64,000 nucleotides of DNA from Lachnospiraceae bacterium AF51-6-b8A (GCA_027682585.1 JAQCZH010000002.1:124001-188000); one strand, 5' to 3'. Positions 44,172 through 53,947 are shown, numbered from the stretch's first letter. A program made the numbers and translations. The notes: generated by a model not told the origin, from the letters alone.

Positions 44172-46962
44172 CTGCACCCTCCTCCTTTTGATAGGACAAG
44201 CCATATTTCCTGTCATAATGCAGAAGATAGCCATTCAGACGGCAATCCATCTTCTCATCAAACAAGATCCCCAAACTTCCCTTAAGCCAACTCGATTGAT
44301 CCCAATCCCTGAAATATTCCAGATAAATCTGTTCCAAAGCACGGATCGTACTTTCAATCCGATAGGGTGTACACAGAGGTCTTGGCAGACGCAGCGTTTC
44401 CCCCGCAAGATGCATAGCCTGACTTGTATTTAAAATCATGGATGAGATATCAGTATCTGTCTGATCTCCAAATAACGATGAGCATCCTTGACCTATCCTT
44501 TTTAAGGCAATCACCTCTATGCTCTCATCTGCATCTCTCACCTGTGAATTTCCGGTTTCTTCTGAAGAATCCTCAGAGGGATTATCCAGCCAATTATGAA
44601 GCGTCAATTTATGGAAACGCTTCACCTCCAGATAAGGAGCAGACAATCGATAATTTCTCGCCTTTCTCTCTTTGCTTTCTGTTAAGGTTTCTTTTTCTTC
44701 CTCAAATTTATGATACCGCTCCTCCAATGCCTCCTCAAGTTCTAACTCCTGCTTTCCATACACGGCTTGAACCAAGGGAGAAATATCCTCCGGAAGTCGA
44801 ATTTTATCGTTCAGGAAATATTGTGTTCGTGTCAATAAATAACCCCCATATACCGCCAGAGAACCAGAATCGAATTCCAGTTGATCACTGCAGCCCAGCA
44901 GATATAATCGAGGTATCTCACAGCCTTTTGGCCTCACCCTCTCGTGCCGATGCAATCGCCCCAGTCTTTGGATCAACAGGTCAACCGGAGCAAGTTCACT
45001 GATCATCACGTCGAAATCAATATCCAGTGACTGCTCAATCACCTGTGTCCCAACAACAATCTTTCTCTGCGGGCGCTTACATGCCTCTCCTTTGCCCAAC
45101 ATCTGCATAAGATCCGCCTCTTTTCTGGCTCTTTCGGTAGCAAGGAAAGAGGAGTGTAACAATTCGACCCTGTCTTCTCCATATTGAACTGCCAATTGCA
45201 TTGCCAGTTCCTGGGCTCTTTTTACCGTATTGACAATAATTCCAATGATTCCCCCATCAAGAAAGACATGATCTATAAGCTCTGCCAGCTGACCATCTTC
45301 TATTCTCTGAATGATAATCTCTTTTCCTGAAGCGGAAGGAAAATCACGCACCTGCCTGACTTTCTCTCCATCCGTATAGGAGATCAGCGGATAAGCGTCA
45401 GATGAAAGATATTCTTCAAATGGCACACCGTCAATCAACATTTTTCTGGTCTTGACATCCATCCCCATCAAATAAGCTCTAATCAGAGCAAGCCTTGATT
45501 CTGCAGAAAGTGTCGCAGAAAGAAGAATCACCGGGACACGGTAACTTGCCATCCAGGTAAGGGCCATCTGTAAATACTGACTCATATAGGCATCGTAGGC
45601 ATGCACTTCATCAATAATGACCACTTTCTTTGCAAATGCCAGTTGGCGGAGCGCCAGATGTTTCTGCTTCAGAGCCACCATCAAAAACTGGTCAACTGTC
45701 CCAATCACAAGGTCATCCAGGATTGCTTTCTTTTTCCCTGAGAACCACTGATTTGTGACAAACGCCTCATACGCTCCAGAATCATCGTCAATGTGAGAAG
45801 CACTCGTCAATTTCACATATTCCGTATTTAAATTTGCCTTTCCATGGACAAGGCGCAGCCCACTTTGATTACCGCTATCCTGATAGATGCTCTTCCACCA
45901 GGATTCAATTCTTGGAAAGACACCGTTTGATGTCGCCTGTGTCGGCAATCCAAAGAAAATGCCCATCCGGCCAGTCATGGCCGCCAGTTCTTCCGCTCCC
46001 ATCAGAGCCGCCTCTGTTTTCCCCAGCCCCATGGGAGCCTCCAAGATGAACAGTCCCGGCTGTTTGCAATTTGAAATCGTGTCAACAAAAATCTTCTGAA
46101 CCTCGCGAGGCAAAAAACCGAATCGATGTTCAAATGCCAAAGCAGAGTTCGCAGAAACATCCGGGGACCACCCGGACGTTTTAAACCACTTTAAGATTCC
46201 CTCTTCAAAGCGAGTCTGAGAATTGATTTTTTCTTCTGAGAAAATGTCCACTAAAGGAAAATAATCCGTATTACTGGCAATCCAGTCCGCCATGGTAAGA
46301 AGCCCAAGAACCTGCACCTGTGCTGGAATCGATAATGCCGGAATCCCAGAAGCCGTTAAAAATTCCGTCCTTCCAAGAGCCCAGGTCAAAATATCCCTCT
46401 GTGCTCCTTCCCACAAGATCCGCAGGAGATCATTATCCTTCTCTGTCTGAAAATAATTGATCTTATATGCCAATAACTGTTTGTCTATGGTCTCCCAATT
46501 GCTCGGTCTCCCATGATGACCGCCTACAATCGAAGAGATATCCTTTGGATTTGTAAATCGTTCTTCAAACTTGTCAAGTAAGGCCTCTCCCGCAATGCTA
46601 TGCGGACTTTCTTTGCCACTAGCCAGCCTTAAATCGGATATTCCTTTTGCCCCTGCAAGTTCCATTCGCTCCAGCAATTCAAAATCCAAATCACTTCTTC
46701 TAAAATTGCTGCTCTTAATTTGAAAAACCGGTGTCGCCTTCCCCAGATCATGGATTGCCCCCAGGAACATCATAACCTGTTTCCCTGCTTCTTCACTATT
46801 CCCACCGGAAATAATTCTTCTCTGTCCCTCACAGAGCCAATGATTCCATAAGAATCCGCAGACACGACTGGTATCCTCCAAATGCTGTAAGAGCGGCAGC
46901 CATTTCATTTCCCCGCCAGACTCTTCTTTTTTTGCCCAAAGCGCATGAATCAGATTCCCCAT
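44158..46962 (-). CDS. cas3: Cas3 helicase-nuclease
   Basis: 934 residues. The N-terminal HD nuclease shows FLGAIHDLGKATPVFQ (about residues 88-103) and VGGHHGRPSNW. The SF2 helicase has Walker A APMGLGKTEAAL (about residue 313), the DEVH box VIIDEVHAYD (about 450), SATLSAESR and the C-terminal QSLDIDFDVMISE and QRLGRLHRHER. It is the effector that unwinds and degrades DNA bound by Cascade. It is the first gene of the cas operon, with GAGGGGG before its start. Confidence 0.97.
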   Translation of the reverse strand: MGNLIHALWAKKEESGGEMKWLPLLQHLEDTSRVCGFLWNHWLCEGQRRIISGGNSEEAGKQVMMFLGAIHDLGKATPVFQIKSSNFRRSDLDFELLERMELAGAKGISDLRLASGKESPHSIAGEALLDKFEERFTNPKDISSIVGGHHGRPSNWETIDKQLLAYKINYFQTEKDNDLLRILWEGAQRDILTWALGRTEFLTASGIPALSIPAQVQVLGLLTMADWIASNTDYFPLVDIFSEEKINSQTRFEEGILKWFKTSGWSPDVSANSALAFEHRFGFLPREVQKIFVDTISNCKQPGLFILEAPMGLGKTEAALMGAEELAAMTGRMGIFFGLPTQATSNGVFPRIESWWKSIYQDSGNQSGLRLVHGKANLNTEYVKLTSASHIDDDSGAYEAFVTNQWFSGKKKAILDDLVIGTVDQFLMVALKQKHLALRQLAFAKKVVIIDEVHAYDAYMSQYLQMALTWMASYRVPVILLSATLSAESRLALIRAYLMGMDVKTRKMLIDGVPFEEYLSSDAYPLISYTDGEKVRQVRDFPSASGKEIIIQRIEDGQLAELIDHVFLDGGIIGIIVNTVKRAQELAMQLAVQYGEDRVELLHSSFLATERARKEADLMQMLGKGEACKRPQRKIVVGTQVIEQSLDIDFDVMISELAPVDLLIQRLGRLHRHERVRPKGCEIPRLYLLGCSDQLEFDSGSLAVYGGYLLTRTQYFLNDKIRLPEDISPLVQAVYGKQELELEEALEERYHKFEEEKETLTESKERKARNYRLSAPYLEVKRFHKLTLHNWLDNPSEDSSEETGNSQVRDADESIEVIALKRIGQGCSSLFGDQTDTDISSMILNTSQAMHLAGETLRLPRPLCTPYRIESTIRALEQIYLEYFRDWDQSSWLKGSLGILFDEKMDCRLNGYLLHYDRKYGLSYQKEEGAVGKI

Positions 46963-46993
46963 ATGTCCCCCTCAGAATGTTATTTTCAGTTAA

Positions 46994-46999
46994 AGTATA
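46994..46999 (-). promoter_or_regulatory. Possible -10 element of the cas operon
   Basis: On the minus strand GATATACTTTAAC lies 32 nt upstream of the cas3 start and offers a TATACT -10 box. No good -35 is seen, so the promoter may need an activator. Confidence 0.3.
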
Positions 47000-47098
47000 T
47001 CTCTCCTCTTTTCCATCTGAAAGAATTCTTGTCTTTTTTAACAGTCACATCACAATTCACCCACAATTAAAACGATTTTGCAAAACCAAAAAACCCTG

Positions 47099-47127
47099 TT
47101 GACAAGGTATGCCTCTTACCATATACT
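47099..47127 (+). promoter_or_regulatory. Strong promoter of the tRNA operon
   Basis: TTGACA (47099-47104), a 17-nt spacer and TATACT (47122-47127) form a near-consensus sigma-A promoter 37 nt before the first tRNA of the cluster. Confidence 0.85.
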
Positions 47128-47163
47128 ATTTTTTGCGTCGCGGTCAGACCTGCACGCTTAATT

Positions 47164-47238
47164 CGGGGTGTGGCACAGTTTGGCTAGTGTACCTGGTTTG
47201 GGACCAGGGGGTCGCAGGTTCGAATCCTGTCACCCCGA
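47164..47238 (+). tRNA. tRNA-Pro(TGG)
   Basis: CGGGGTG pairs with CACCCCG as acceptor stem; CCTGG-TTTGGGA-CCAGG gives anticodon TGG; T-arm GGTTCGAATCC. First of six tRNAs in a row. Confidence 0.95.
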
Positions 47239-47261
47239 TTGATGGTCACCGACTGTCACAT

Positions 47262-47332
47262 GCGGGTGTAGTTCAATGGTAGAACACCAGCCTTCCAAGC
47301 TGGATACGTGGGTTCGATTCCCATCACCCGCT
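47262..47332 (+). tRNA. tRNA-Gly(TCC)
   Basis: GCGGGTG/CACCCGC acceptor stem; CCAGC-CTTCCAA-GCTGG gives anticodon TCC; T-arm GGTTCGATTCC. Confidence 0.95.
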
Positions 47333-47357
47333 TTTCGTATGAGTAGTCATACATTAC

Positions 47358-47431
<74 letters not shown>

Positions 47432-47465
47432 TTTGATTCGTTGAATCAAAACGTTAATTGTATAT

Positions 47466-47540
47466 GGTGGGTATAGCGCAGTTGGTTAGCGCGCCAGATT
47501 GTGGCTCTGGAGGCCCAGGGTTCGAATCCCTGTATCCACC
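47466..47540 (+). tRNA. tRNA-His(GTG)
   Basis: Eight-pair acceptor GGTGGGTA/TATCCACC including the encoded G-1:C73 pair that marks tRNA-His; CCAGA-TTGTGGC-TCTGG gives anticodon GTG. Confidence 0.95.
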
Positions 47541-47623
47541 CTGTTGTCGTGAGATCGGGTGTCCTAAGGGACATCCGCTCCTACTATAGGGAGCTTCCCG
47601 GTAAGTCTCATATGCAACGACCT

Positions 47624-47696
47624 TGGGCTATTGCCAAGCGGTTAAGGCATGGGATTTTGATTCCCAGATCCGCAGGTTCGAATCCTGCTAGCCCAG
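47624..47696 (+). tRNA. tRNA-Gln(TTG)
   Basis: TGGGCTA/TAGCCCA acceptor stem; TGGGA-TTTTGAT-TCCCA gives anticodon TTG; T-arm GGTTCGAATCC. Confidence 0.95.
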
Positions 47697-47727
47697 TTGC
47701 CCAGGCAACTTGGGCGAGACATATTAA

Positions 47728-47800
47728 GAGCTATTAGCTCAGTTGGTAGAGCACCTGACTTTTAATCAGGTTGTCGCGGGTTCGAGTCCCGCATGGCTCA
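47728..47800 (+). tRNA. tRNA-Lys(TTT)
   Basis: GAGCTAT/ATGGCTC acceptor stem with one G-U pair; CCTGA-CTTTTAA-TCAGG gives anticodon TTT; T-arm GGTTCGAGTCC. Confidence 0.95.
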
Positions 47801-47806
47801 TCTGAA

Positions 47807-47847
47807 GAACCCTGCAAATCCTCTAATATTGAGAATTTGCAGGGTTC
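47807..47847 (+). terminator. Terminator of the tRNA operon
   Basis: GAACCCTGCAAAT and ATTTGCAGGGTTC form a 13-pair stem 6 nt after tRNA-Lys. The T-tract (TTGGTT) is weak. Confidence 0.75.
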
Positions 47848-47987
47848 TTGGTTATGAACTTTCTGGTTTTTCAATAATTTTAAGAGATCATTCCGCTCTG
47901 CAGGCAGGATCCATTCGAGTTGATAGAGCATGTTCGATTTGTCATTCGCGCCATCGACTGTCCCGTCAGGTTTTTATCTGTAAAATT

Positions 47988-48299
47988 TCACTCTCTCGGC
48001 CCCTGATAACCGTTAATTCCACCGATATTCTTCACCTTGGTAAATCCGTGTTTCTTCATCCACTCCACTGCCTTACCGCTTCTCCCTCCACTGAGACAAT
48101 AGACAAAGATGGGAGAATCCTTATCCTGAATTTGGTCGCTGATGCTTGCGATTTGAGACAGGGGATGATTGACAGCTTCCGGAATATGTCCCGAAGCATA
48201 CTCATCAGCCTCCCTCACATCGACCAGAACTGCATGCTCTGTCTTCTTATATTCTTCAATCCCTGCATTGATATCCATTTTCTCTCCAAATCCAAACAT
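47988..48299 (-). CDS. Rhodanese-like sulfurtransferase
   Basis: 103 residues from the ATG at 48299 behind ATAGGAGTCAG. It is a single rhodanese domain: AVLVDVREADEYASGHIPEA (about residues 22-41; DVRE...HIP) and the active-site loop VYCLSGGRSGKA with Cys about residue 66. It transfers sulfane sulfur to cyanide-like or thiol acceptors. Cytosolic; monocistronic, facing the tRNA operon. Confidence 0.88.
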   Translation of the reverse strand: MFGFGEKMDINAGIEEYKKTEHAVLVDVREADEYASGHIPEAVNHPLSQIASISDQIQDKDSPIFVYCLSGGRSGKAVEWMKKHGFTKVKNIGGINGYQGPRE

Positions 48300-48451
48300 A
48301 ATCTGACTCCTATACTGCAATTCATAATTACTGTCATAACCGACCAAATGATCCTGCCTAAAAGACACAGCAGATTTTCATTCTGATTCTCAGCTGATGT
48401 CAAAAGTACAGAACGGATCACACCTTTCACTGCACATATTCCACAGATATT

Positions 48452-48928
48452 TCACAGATAATTCTGCGAAAAATGCAAGTCTCCTTTTTTATCCACATCA
48501 CAGACAATAAAGGATGGCTTCCTTCCCGGCTGTCTGGGCAGGCTGATGCTTCCTGGATTAATCAGGGTAACTCCGTTGATTCGTTCCATGGCCGGGTAAT
48601 GAGTATGTCCAAAGACAGCGTAGTCGCACTTGTGTGCCGCTGCCACAATAGCCAGATCCTCCAGTCCCCAGCCGACATGTTCATGGTGACCATGGGTCAC
48701 ATAGAGTCGATGACGGCCCAGGGGAAGAACCAGGTCAGTCGGCAGATCTGTTCCAAAATCATTGTTGCCCCGTACTGCATCCAGAGGGCAGTCGGCCATA
48801 GCCCACACCTGGGGCTGGCAGGTCAGAATATCTCCGCAGTGAATCATGCGATCCGGCCGCACCCTGCGGAGAACTTCCTGCAGATGATCATGCCTTCCGT
48901 GGCTGTCACTGACAATGAGCACTCGCAT
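48452..48928 (-). CDS. YfcE/MJ0936-type metallophosphoesterase
   Basis: 158 residues from the ATG at 48928, whose start lies within the last codons of the RdgB gene. The metal ligands appear in VSDSHGRHD (about residue 6), CGDI (about 31), VRGNND (about 54), VTHGHH (about 79) and FGHTHYP (about 112). It is a compact phosphodiesterase of unknown physiological substrate. Coupled with rdgB, as often in Firmicutes. Confidence 0.9.
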   Translation of the reverse strand: MRVLIVSDSHGRHDHLQEVLRRVRPDRMIHCGDILTCQPQVWAMADCPLDAVRGNNDFGTDLPTDLVLPLGRHRLYVTHGHHEHVGWGLEDLAIVAAAHKCDYAVFGHTHYPAMERINGVTLINPGSISLPRQPGRKPSFIVCDVDKKGDLHFSQNYL

Positions 48929-49514
48929 ATTCCACCAGTTTCTCCCGCATGGCCCTGAGAGCCTTCCCTCTGTGACTGATCTGATTCTTCTCCTCGGCAG
49001 GCAATTCCGCAGAGGAGACATCATAACCCTTTGGCAGGAAAATGGGATCATAGCCGAAGCCATTCTCTCCGGCCATCTTCTCCCCGATACCTCCTTCCAT
49101 ATTTCTGCGAATCACAATTTCCTCTCCATCCGGAAACACAGCCGCTATGGCGCAGGCGAAACGGGCAGTCCTCTCTTCTGCAGACAGACCAGCCAGCCGA
49201 TCCAGAATATACTGATTTTTCACTTCATAAGAGGTATTATGCCCCATGAATCTGGCCGAATAAATGCCTGGTGCTCCGTCCATTGCATCCACTTCCAGCC
49301 CCGAGTCATCCGCCAGGACAATTGCCCCGGGTGCCAGATCGGCCACCGCCCTGGCCTTAATCAGGGCATTTTCTTCAAACGTGCTTCCATCCTCCTCAAT
49401 ATCCAGGTCGATCCCTGCCTCCTTCATAGAACAGATTTCGTAGGAAGATCCTTCCATAATCTCCCGAATCTCCCGCATCTTATCCCTGTTCCCAGTTGCA
49501 AAAATAATTTTCAT
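48906..49514 (-). CDS. rdgB: RdgB/HAM1 XTP/dITP pyrophosphatase
   Basis: 202 residues from the ATG at 49514 with GGAGATGAGAG before it. Family signatures are IIFATGNRDKMREI (SxxxKxxE-like start), VLADDSGLEVDAMDGAPG (about residues 68-85) and ENGFGYDPIFLP then SHRGKAL near the C-terminus. It hydrolyses inosine and xanthosine triphosphates to keep them out of DNA. Overlaps the phosphodiesterase gene by 23 nt. Confidence 0.94.
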   Translation of the reverse strand: MKIIFATGNRDKMREIREIMEGSSYEICSMKEAGIDLDIEEDGSTFEENALIKARAVADLAPGAIVLADDSGLEVDAMDGAPGIYSARFMGHNTSYEVKNQYILDRLAGLSAEERTARFACAIAAVFPDGEEIVIRRNMEGGIGEKMAGENGFGYDPIFLPKGYDVSSAELPAEEKNQISHRGKALRAMREKLVEYASAHCQ

Positions 49515-49542
49515 GGCTCTCATCTCCATACCTTTACCGTTT

Positions 49543-51240
49543 TCATTGATCTCGCCTGACCACTGGATTGCTGTAGGCCTTAAGACAGAGATTTGCGGAA
49601 ATCTTCTGCTCCGAGCTCTCCCAGTGACTTCCATCTTTCGAAATATACCCCTCTCCATCCTTTAAATTGATATTGGTCGTTCGCTGATCCCCGGTTCGAT
49701 ACTCGATGGCCATGGGCTGGGTCGCGTCCGGCGTCTCTAATTCCACAACAACAGCGAATTTGCAATTTGCTCCGATCTCTTTGGGACTATCGAAGCGTAC
49801 CGTATAAAAGCCTCGCTCCTTCAGCAGGCCGGATGCCACAACAATGCGATTATTCAAGCCGCCGGTTCCTCTCGTATTCGACACGAAAGAGACCTGATAG
49901 CGGGTGTTCTTCCCCAAAGCATAGAACCCCGCGGCCTCCACCTGACTATCCTCTCTGGCTGTGTAGAAATTGGCTGCGGCAATCTTCCCGTTTCCATAGC
50001 CTACCTGACCAATCCAGCCAGCCAGATCTGACTGGTATATGTCCTTAAAATTATCGCTTTCCTCAACATCGGCATAAGAGGTTGACTGGCTTCCGATGGT
50101 TGTATCCTCATAGGATACATAGAAGACACCGGACTCACCGAAATCTTTGCCCCAGGAATTCTGACAGATCCAGGCTCCATCCTCTTTCGCGTTCCCGTTG
50201 AAGTTCTCCGCCTTGTAATTGTCATCCCATCCCACAATAATCACATCGTGGTTGGGACGATTTTTCCCTGTATAGCAGTAGGAATTGCTCGCTTTGGAAT
50301 AGAAACTGGCGGAAGAAATATCCGCATCGGCGATATCAACGTAGAGGGAGGAGGTCACCCCTCCCCGCTCATAAACGGCCCGTTTGATGCCGGACAGAGA
50401 ATTCTGGTCCAGAAAGCGAACCCCCTGAACATGCTTGTCCAGGCGATTGTCACTCATATTCTTTGGCCCTCTCCAGGACAACAGATAAGAGGAAGCCATC
50501 TCATAGTCCCCTCCCAGTCTGCTGTCCAGACCAAAAGCATTGTTGTTCACCATGTCCGTCACTGAGTACTGCCCTCTGGTCTGTGGAAGCAAAGAAGATT
50601 CCAGAGCCCCGACAGCCGCATCCGCCCAACACTCGGAGGCCGATCCCTGATCCCGGATCTGACTGACCATCTCCTCATCACGGAGATCAAATCTGAGTGG
50701 CAGGGACACCTTACTGTTCCCCTGTGAAAAAATATTGACAGTTCTGGCACTTAAATTCCAGTCTACCTTATAACCGCACCACTCCGCCAGATCCTTCAAT
50801 GGAAGAAAACAGACACCGCGCTCAAAGACAGGGGCATGACTCAGCTTCACTTGCTTCTTGTTGTACGTCGCCTCCACTCGATTTCTGAAAAGGACAGCGG
50901 CGTTCTTACCCCTCTGATAATGAATACGGCCATCCTCATGAACACTCAGATGTGCGCCGAAAAGGTCCGGAACAAGGCTGCTTGAAATCATCACTCCCAT
51001 CTGATCATCCACAAGAATATTCCGAAAAGCCCCGTTGATGCTCTCTCCGTCTAAGGTTGCCCTGATGCCGCGGGAAGAATTGATCTGGGCGGCCTGCATC
51101 GGATAGAAGGTACTTGCCGCCTGCCTGACATTTTGATAATTCCGTACCTGGGAAGTCTGATCTATGCGGTCTGTGAACTTGAGTCCGCAGAGCAGGATCA
51201 GCACCAGGGTAAATGCTATATATCTGCGGGAATATCGCAT
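49543..51240 (-). CDS. Surface C1-family (papain-like) cysteine protease
   Basis: 565 residues. An N-terminal membrane anchor (YIAFTLVLILLCGLKF) is followed by a copper-amine-oxidase-N-like stalk (FLPLKDLAEWCGYKVDW). The protease domain starts LPLRFDLRDEEMVSQIRDQG with the active site Q...C in ASECWADAAVGALES (about residue 206), His in NHDVIIVGWDDNY and Asn in CQNSWGKDFGESG. The last 150 residues form a lectin-like beta domain found in similar clostridial proteases. It likely acts outside the cell. Confidence 0.88.
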   Translation of the reverse strand: MRYSRRYIAFTLVLILLCGLKFTDRIDQTSQVRNYQNVRQAASTFYPMQAAQINSSRGIRATLDGESINGAFRNILVDDQMGVMISSSLVPDLFGAHLSVHEDGRIHYQRGKNAAVLFRNRVEATYNKKQVKLSHAPVFERGVCFLPLKDLAEWCGYKVDWNLSARTVNIFSQGNSKVSLPLRFDLRDEEMVSQIRDQGSASECWADAAVGALESSLLPQTRGQYSVTDMVNNNAFGLDSRLGGDYEMASSYLLSWRGPKNMSDNRLDKHVQGVRFLDQNSLSGIKRAVYERGGVTSSLYVDIADADISSASFYSKASNSYCYTGKNRPNHDVIIVGWDDNYKAENFNGNAKEDGAWICQNSWGKDFGESGVFYVSYEDTTIGSQSTSYADVEESDNFKDIYQSDLAGWIGQVGYGNGKIAAANFYTAREDSQVEAAGFYALGKNTRYQVSFVSNTRGTGGLNNRIVVASGLLKERGFYTVRFDSPKEIGANCKFAVVVELETPDATQPMAIEYRTGDQRTTNINLKDGEGYISKDGSHWESSEQKISANLCLKAYSNPVVRRDQ

Positions 51241-51241
51241 C

Positions 51242-52399
51242 TTAATTCTCCTGCTTCTTCCGCTTAGGCGGCTTGGGACCCAGATACTGATAAAAATAGG
51301 TCTTGATCATTCCATTGTATATTTTTCGGTTCTTATCCGCTTTTCTTCCCAGATATTTCTGCGCATCCTCATAGGATGTAATGAGATACATGGACCAGTC
51401 ATCCAGATTGCGATAAGCGCGTCCGATCGCCATATAGAGTTCCGGCAGATCCTTTTGATCTTCCAGCCGCTCGCCATAGGGAGGATTGGTCAGAATGAAT
51501 CCATACTTCTTGGGATGAGCCGTATCTCTGATATCTCTCTGCTGAAAATGGATCAGGTCAGCCACTCCGGCTCTGCTGGCATTCTGGCGGGCGATCTCTA
51601 CCATCTTGGGATCCAGATCATAGCCCTGCAGATTGGTCTTGACATTCGGATTGATCTGTCCTCTGGCATCAGCGCGCACTTCCCTCCAGACCTGGGGATC
51701 AATCAGATTGATCCACTGCTCTCCTGTGAAGGACCGATCCAACCCCGGGGCAATATTTGCCGCCATCATAGCTGCCTCAATCAGAATGGTCCCGGAGCCG
51801 CAAAAAGGATCCATCAGAATCCGATCCGGATGCCATGGGGTCAGCATAAGAAGACCCGCGGCCAGAGTCTCCGACAGAGGCGCTTTCGATGTGAACGTGC
51901 GGTATCCCCGCTTGTGCAGAGGAAGCCCCGTTGAATCCAGGGTCACCATCACCCGATCTTTCATGATGAAGATACGCAGAGGATATTCAGTCCCAATTTC
52001 AGGGAAATGCGCGATCCCGTAGACTCTGCTCATTCGATCCACGACAGCTTTCTTGACAATAGACTGAATATCTCTGGCCGAAAAGAGCTTTGACTTGACC
52101 GAGGTCGCTTTCGTCACCCAGAATTTGGCGTCCTTGGGCAGGTAATCCTCCCAGGCAATCGCCCGAATTCCCTGAAAGAGTTCCTCCCAACTCCTCGCCT
52201 CAAACTCAGCAAGAACCAGCAGAATGCGCTCCGGCGTTCGCAGGTGAATATTGGCATAGGCCAAAGCCTCGTAATCTCCCTCAAAAATAACTCTTCCATC
52301 CTCGACCCGGCTGATCTCATAACCCAGATCGTAGATCTCTCTTTTTAAAACAGCCTCCATTCCAAAATGGCAGGGGGCCGCGATCTGTAATTGTTCCAT
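51242..52399 (-). CDS. THUMP-domain 23S rRNA guanine methyltransferase, RlmL-like
   Basis: 385 residues from the ATG at 52399 (GGGAGAGTAC upstream). A THUMP domain (YANIHLRTPERILLVLAEFE, about residues 58-77) precedes a Rossmann methyltransferase with DPFCGSGTILIEAA (about residue 195), GYDLDPKMVEIARQNA and the catalytic TNPPYGERLED. Family members methylate N2 of a guanine in 23S rRNA. It starts 2 nt after the next gene downstream ends, and a direct-repeat gap separates it from ybaK. Confidence 0.9.
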   Translation of the reverse strand: MEQLQIAAPCHFGMEAVLKREIYDLGYEISRVEDGRVIFEGDYEALAYANIHLRTPERILLVLAEFEARSWEELFQGIRAIAWEDYLPKDAKFWVTKATSVKSKLFSARDIQSIVKKAVVDRMSRVYGIAHFPEIGTEYPLRIFIMKDRVMVTLDSTGLPLHKRGYRTFTSKAPLSETLAAGLLMLTPWHPDRILMDPFCGSGTILIEAAMMAANIAPGLDRSFTGEQWINLIDPQVWREVRADARGQINPNVKTNLQGYDLDPKMVEIARQNASRAGVADLIHFQQRDIRDTAHPKKYGFILTNPPYGERLEDQKDLPELYMAIGRAYRNLDDWSMYLITSYEDAQKYLGRKADKNRKIYNGMIKTYFYQYLGPKPPKRKKQEN

Positions 52400-52410
52400 G
52401 TACTCTCCCG

Positions 52411-52519
52411 CCCTGTAGACGTGTCCGCAAAATTTCATTTCTCAGACAGCATTTGCCCCATCCCGTGCATATGCCCAAGCCCTGTAGACGCACCCGCGAA
52501 TTCTCACCTCTCAGACAGG
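52411..52519. repeat. Direct repeat, 69-bp period
   Basis: CCCTGTAGACG...CTCAGACAG occurs at 52411-52449 and again at 52480-52519 with about three quarters of positions conserved, separated by about 30 bp. It fills the gap between the RNA methyltransferase and ybaK genes. No gene or hairpin explains it. Confidence 0.65.
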
Positions 52520-52534
52520 GCATCTGAATGTCCT

Positions 52535-53020
52535 TTACTGATCAACTGTGACGTCCGCAAAAGAAAACCGAATCAACTTTTTCAAGGAAGAAAGAGCAAG
52601 TTCTACCTGAAACCCCACCTTGCCCCCGGAGAAGAGAATCGTTTCATATTGCTCAGCCGTTTCATGCAGCACAGTTGGAAAACTCTTCTTCATTCCAATC
52701 GGGGAACATCCGCCGTGCACATAACCGGTCAGAGGAAGCAGTTCCTTCTGCGGCAGCATGGCAACAGACTTCTCCCCCACCGCTTTGGCGGCCTTCTTGA
52801 GATCCAGCTCCGCACAGACCGGAATGACAAAGACATAGTGCTCTTTCGTCTTTCCGACAGTGACCAGCGTCTTGAATACCCGGTCGGGATCCTCTCCCAG
52901 GGCCTCAGCAATTTCCTTCCCATTGGTCAGTCCCAGCTTCTCATAATTGTAGGCCTCATAACGCAGCTTCTTTTGCTCCAGGAGCCGCATTACATTTGTC
53001 TTCTCATCCTTCTTACTCAT
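52535..53020 (-). CDS. ybaK: YbaK/EbsC-type Cys-tRNA(Pro) deacylase
   Basis: 161 residues of the YbaK fold: NVMRLLEQKKLRYEAYNYE, VFKTLVTVGKTKEHYVFVIP (about residues 47-66), the lysine in KKAAKAVGEKSVAML and the glycine loop TGYVHGGCSPIGMKK (about 98-112). It removes cysteine wrongly attached to tRNA-Pro. Monocistronic; full length. Confidence 0.92.
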   Translation of the reverse strand: MSKKDEKTNVMRLLEQKKLRYEAYNYEKLGLTNGKEIAEALGEDPDRVFKTLVTVGKTKEHYVFVIPVCAELDLKKAAKAVGEKSVAMLPQKELLPLTGYVHGGCSPIGMKKSFPTVLHETAEQYETILFSGGKVGFQVELALSSLKKLIRFSFADVTVDQ

Positions 53021-53159
53021 CTGACCCTCAAATTTCTGTGTTTTTTCACTGCTCTATTATATGTGCCTTCCCGGACAGGGTAAACCATCATTCTGTTTTT
53101 TCTGATGACAAGTTCACATACGATAGCACAGGCGCTGTAGGGTTACAATTGATGTGAGA

Positions 53160-53940
53160 CCATAAAATATACAAAAAGCGGTTGAGACTTTCAGATATGA
53201 ATCACCACAAAAACATCGAAAGGAGCTTCAACCGCTATGAATAATGTAACACACTCGAAACGGTATCTGCCACATGCGCTTTCAACCAAATACTATGCCG
53301 TCAAATTGTATCGATCCTCTCACGATATCCGTTTTGTCTGTCGCAGATACAAGATTTCCAAAGCGTCCCTGATGCGTTGGAACAGGTGATTTGATGGGAC
53401 AAAAGTATCTTCGTCAAACTGGGATATCGTAAATCAACTATGAAAAAGAAGAAGCCGTACACACCAAAACCTTATCTTTCGCTAACACAACTTTATCTAT
53501 TCGTATAAAGAACAGAGCAGCTACCGTACAGTGAATTTCTTAAAGCGTGCGATTGGCTACTTCGGATATACTATCCTTTGACCCTTCCAACAGATAACGG
53601 CAGTGAGTTCTGTTATGCGAGCGCCAAACAGACGGATCGTATTCATCCGCTTGATCCCGCCTGTGACAAGCTGTGTATTACTCACAAACGGATCCGGCCA
53701 AGGACGCCCCGTCACAACGGAAAAGTGGAACGCAGTCACAGAACTGATCCGGAGCACTTCGATAATCATCTCCATTTCCATAACCATAATGATCTGCTCC
53801 TGCAAATGAAACGATATTTGAGGCGTTCAAACCGGATCCCCATGAAGATACTTGGATGGAGCAACCTCATTCAAAAACGCGGGCAGTTACTTGACAATCC
53901 GGCGGGTCTATGTCATAATCCATTCTGTTGTCGATGGGAC
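53160..53940 (+). mobile_element. Decayed IS481-like element with internal deletion
   Basis: The transposase remnant starts at the ATG at 53237 (MNNVTHSKRYLPHALSTKY, then the helix-turn-helix DIRFVCRRYKISKASLMRW) and stops early. A second piece (from about 53497) carries the C-terminal half of the DDE core: PTDNGSEFCYASAK and RPRTPRHNGKVERSHRTD. Between them at least the first catalytic Asp region is missing, and several stops and frameshifts occur. The N-terminal and core patterns fit IS481-type transposases. It ends next to tRNA-Arg(ACG). Ends and target duplication could not be defined. Confidence 0.8.
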
Positions 53941-53947
53941 AGCTTAT

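Noticed and set aside
47734-47931. A 65-codon minus-strand frame over tRNA-Lys
   Set aside because: It is the tRNA complement plus its terminator read as protein.
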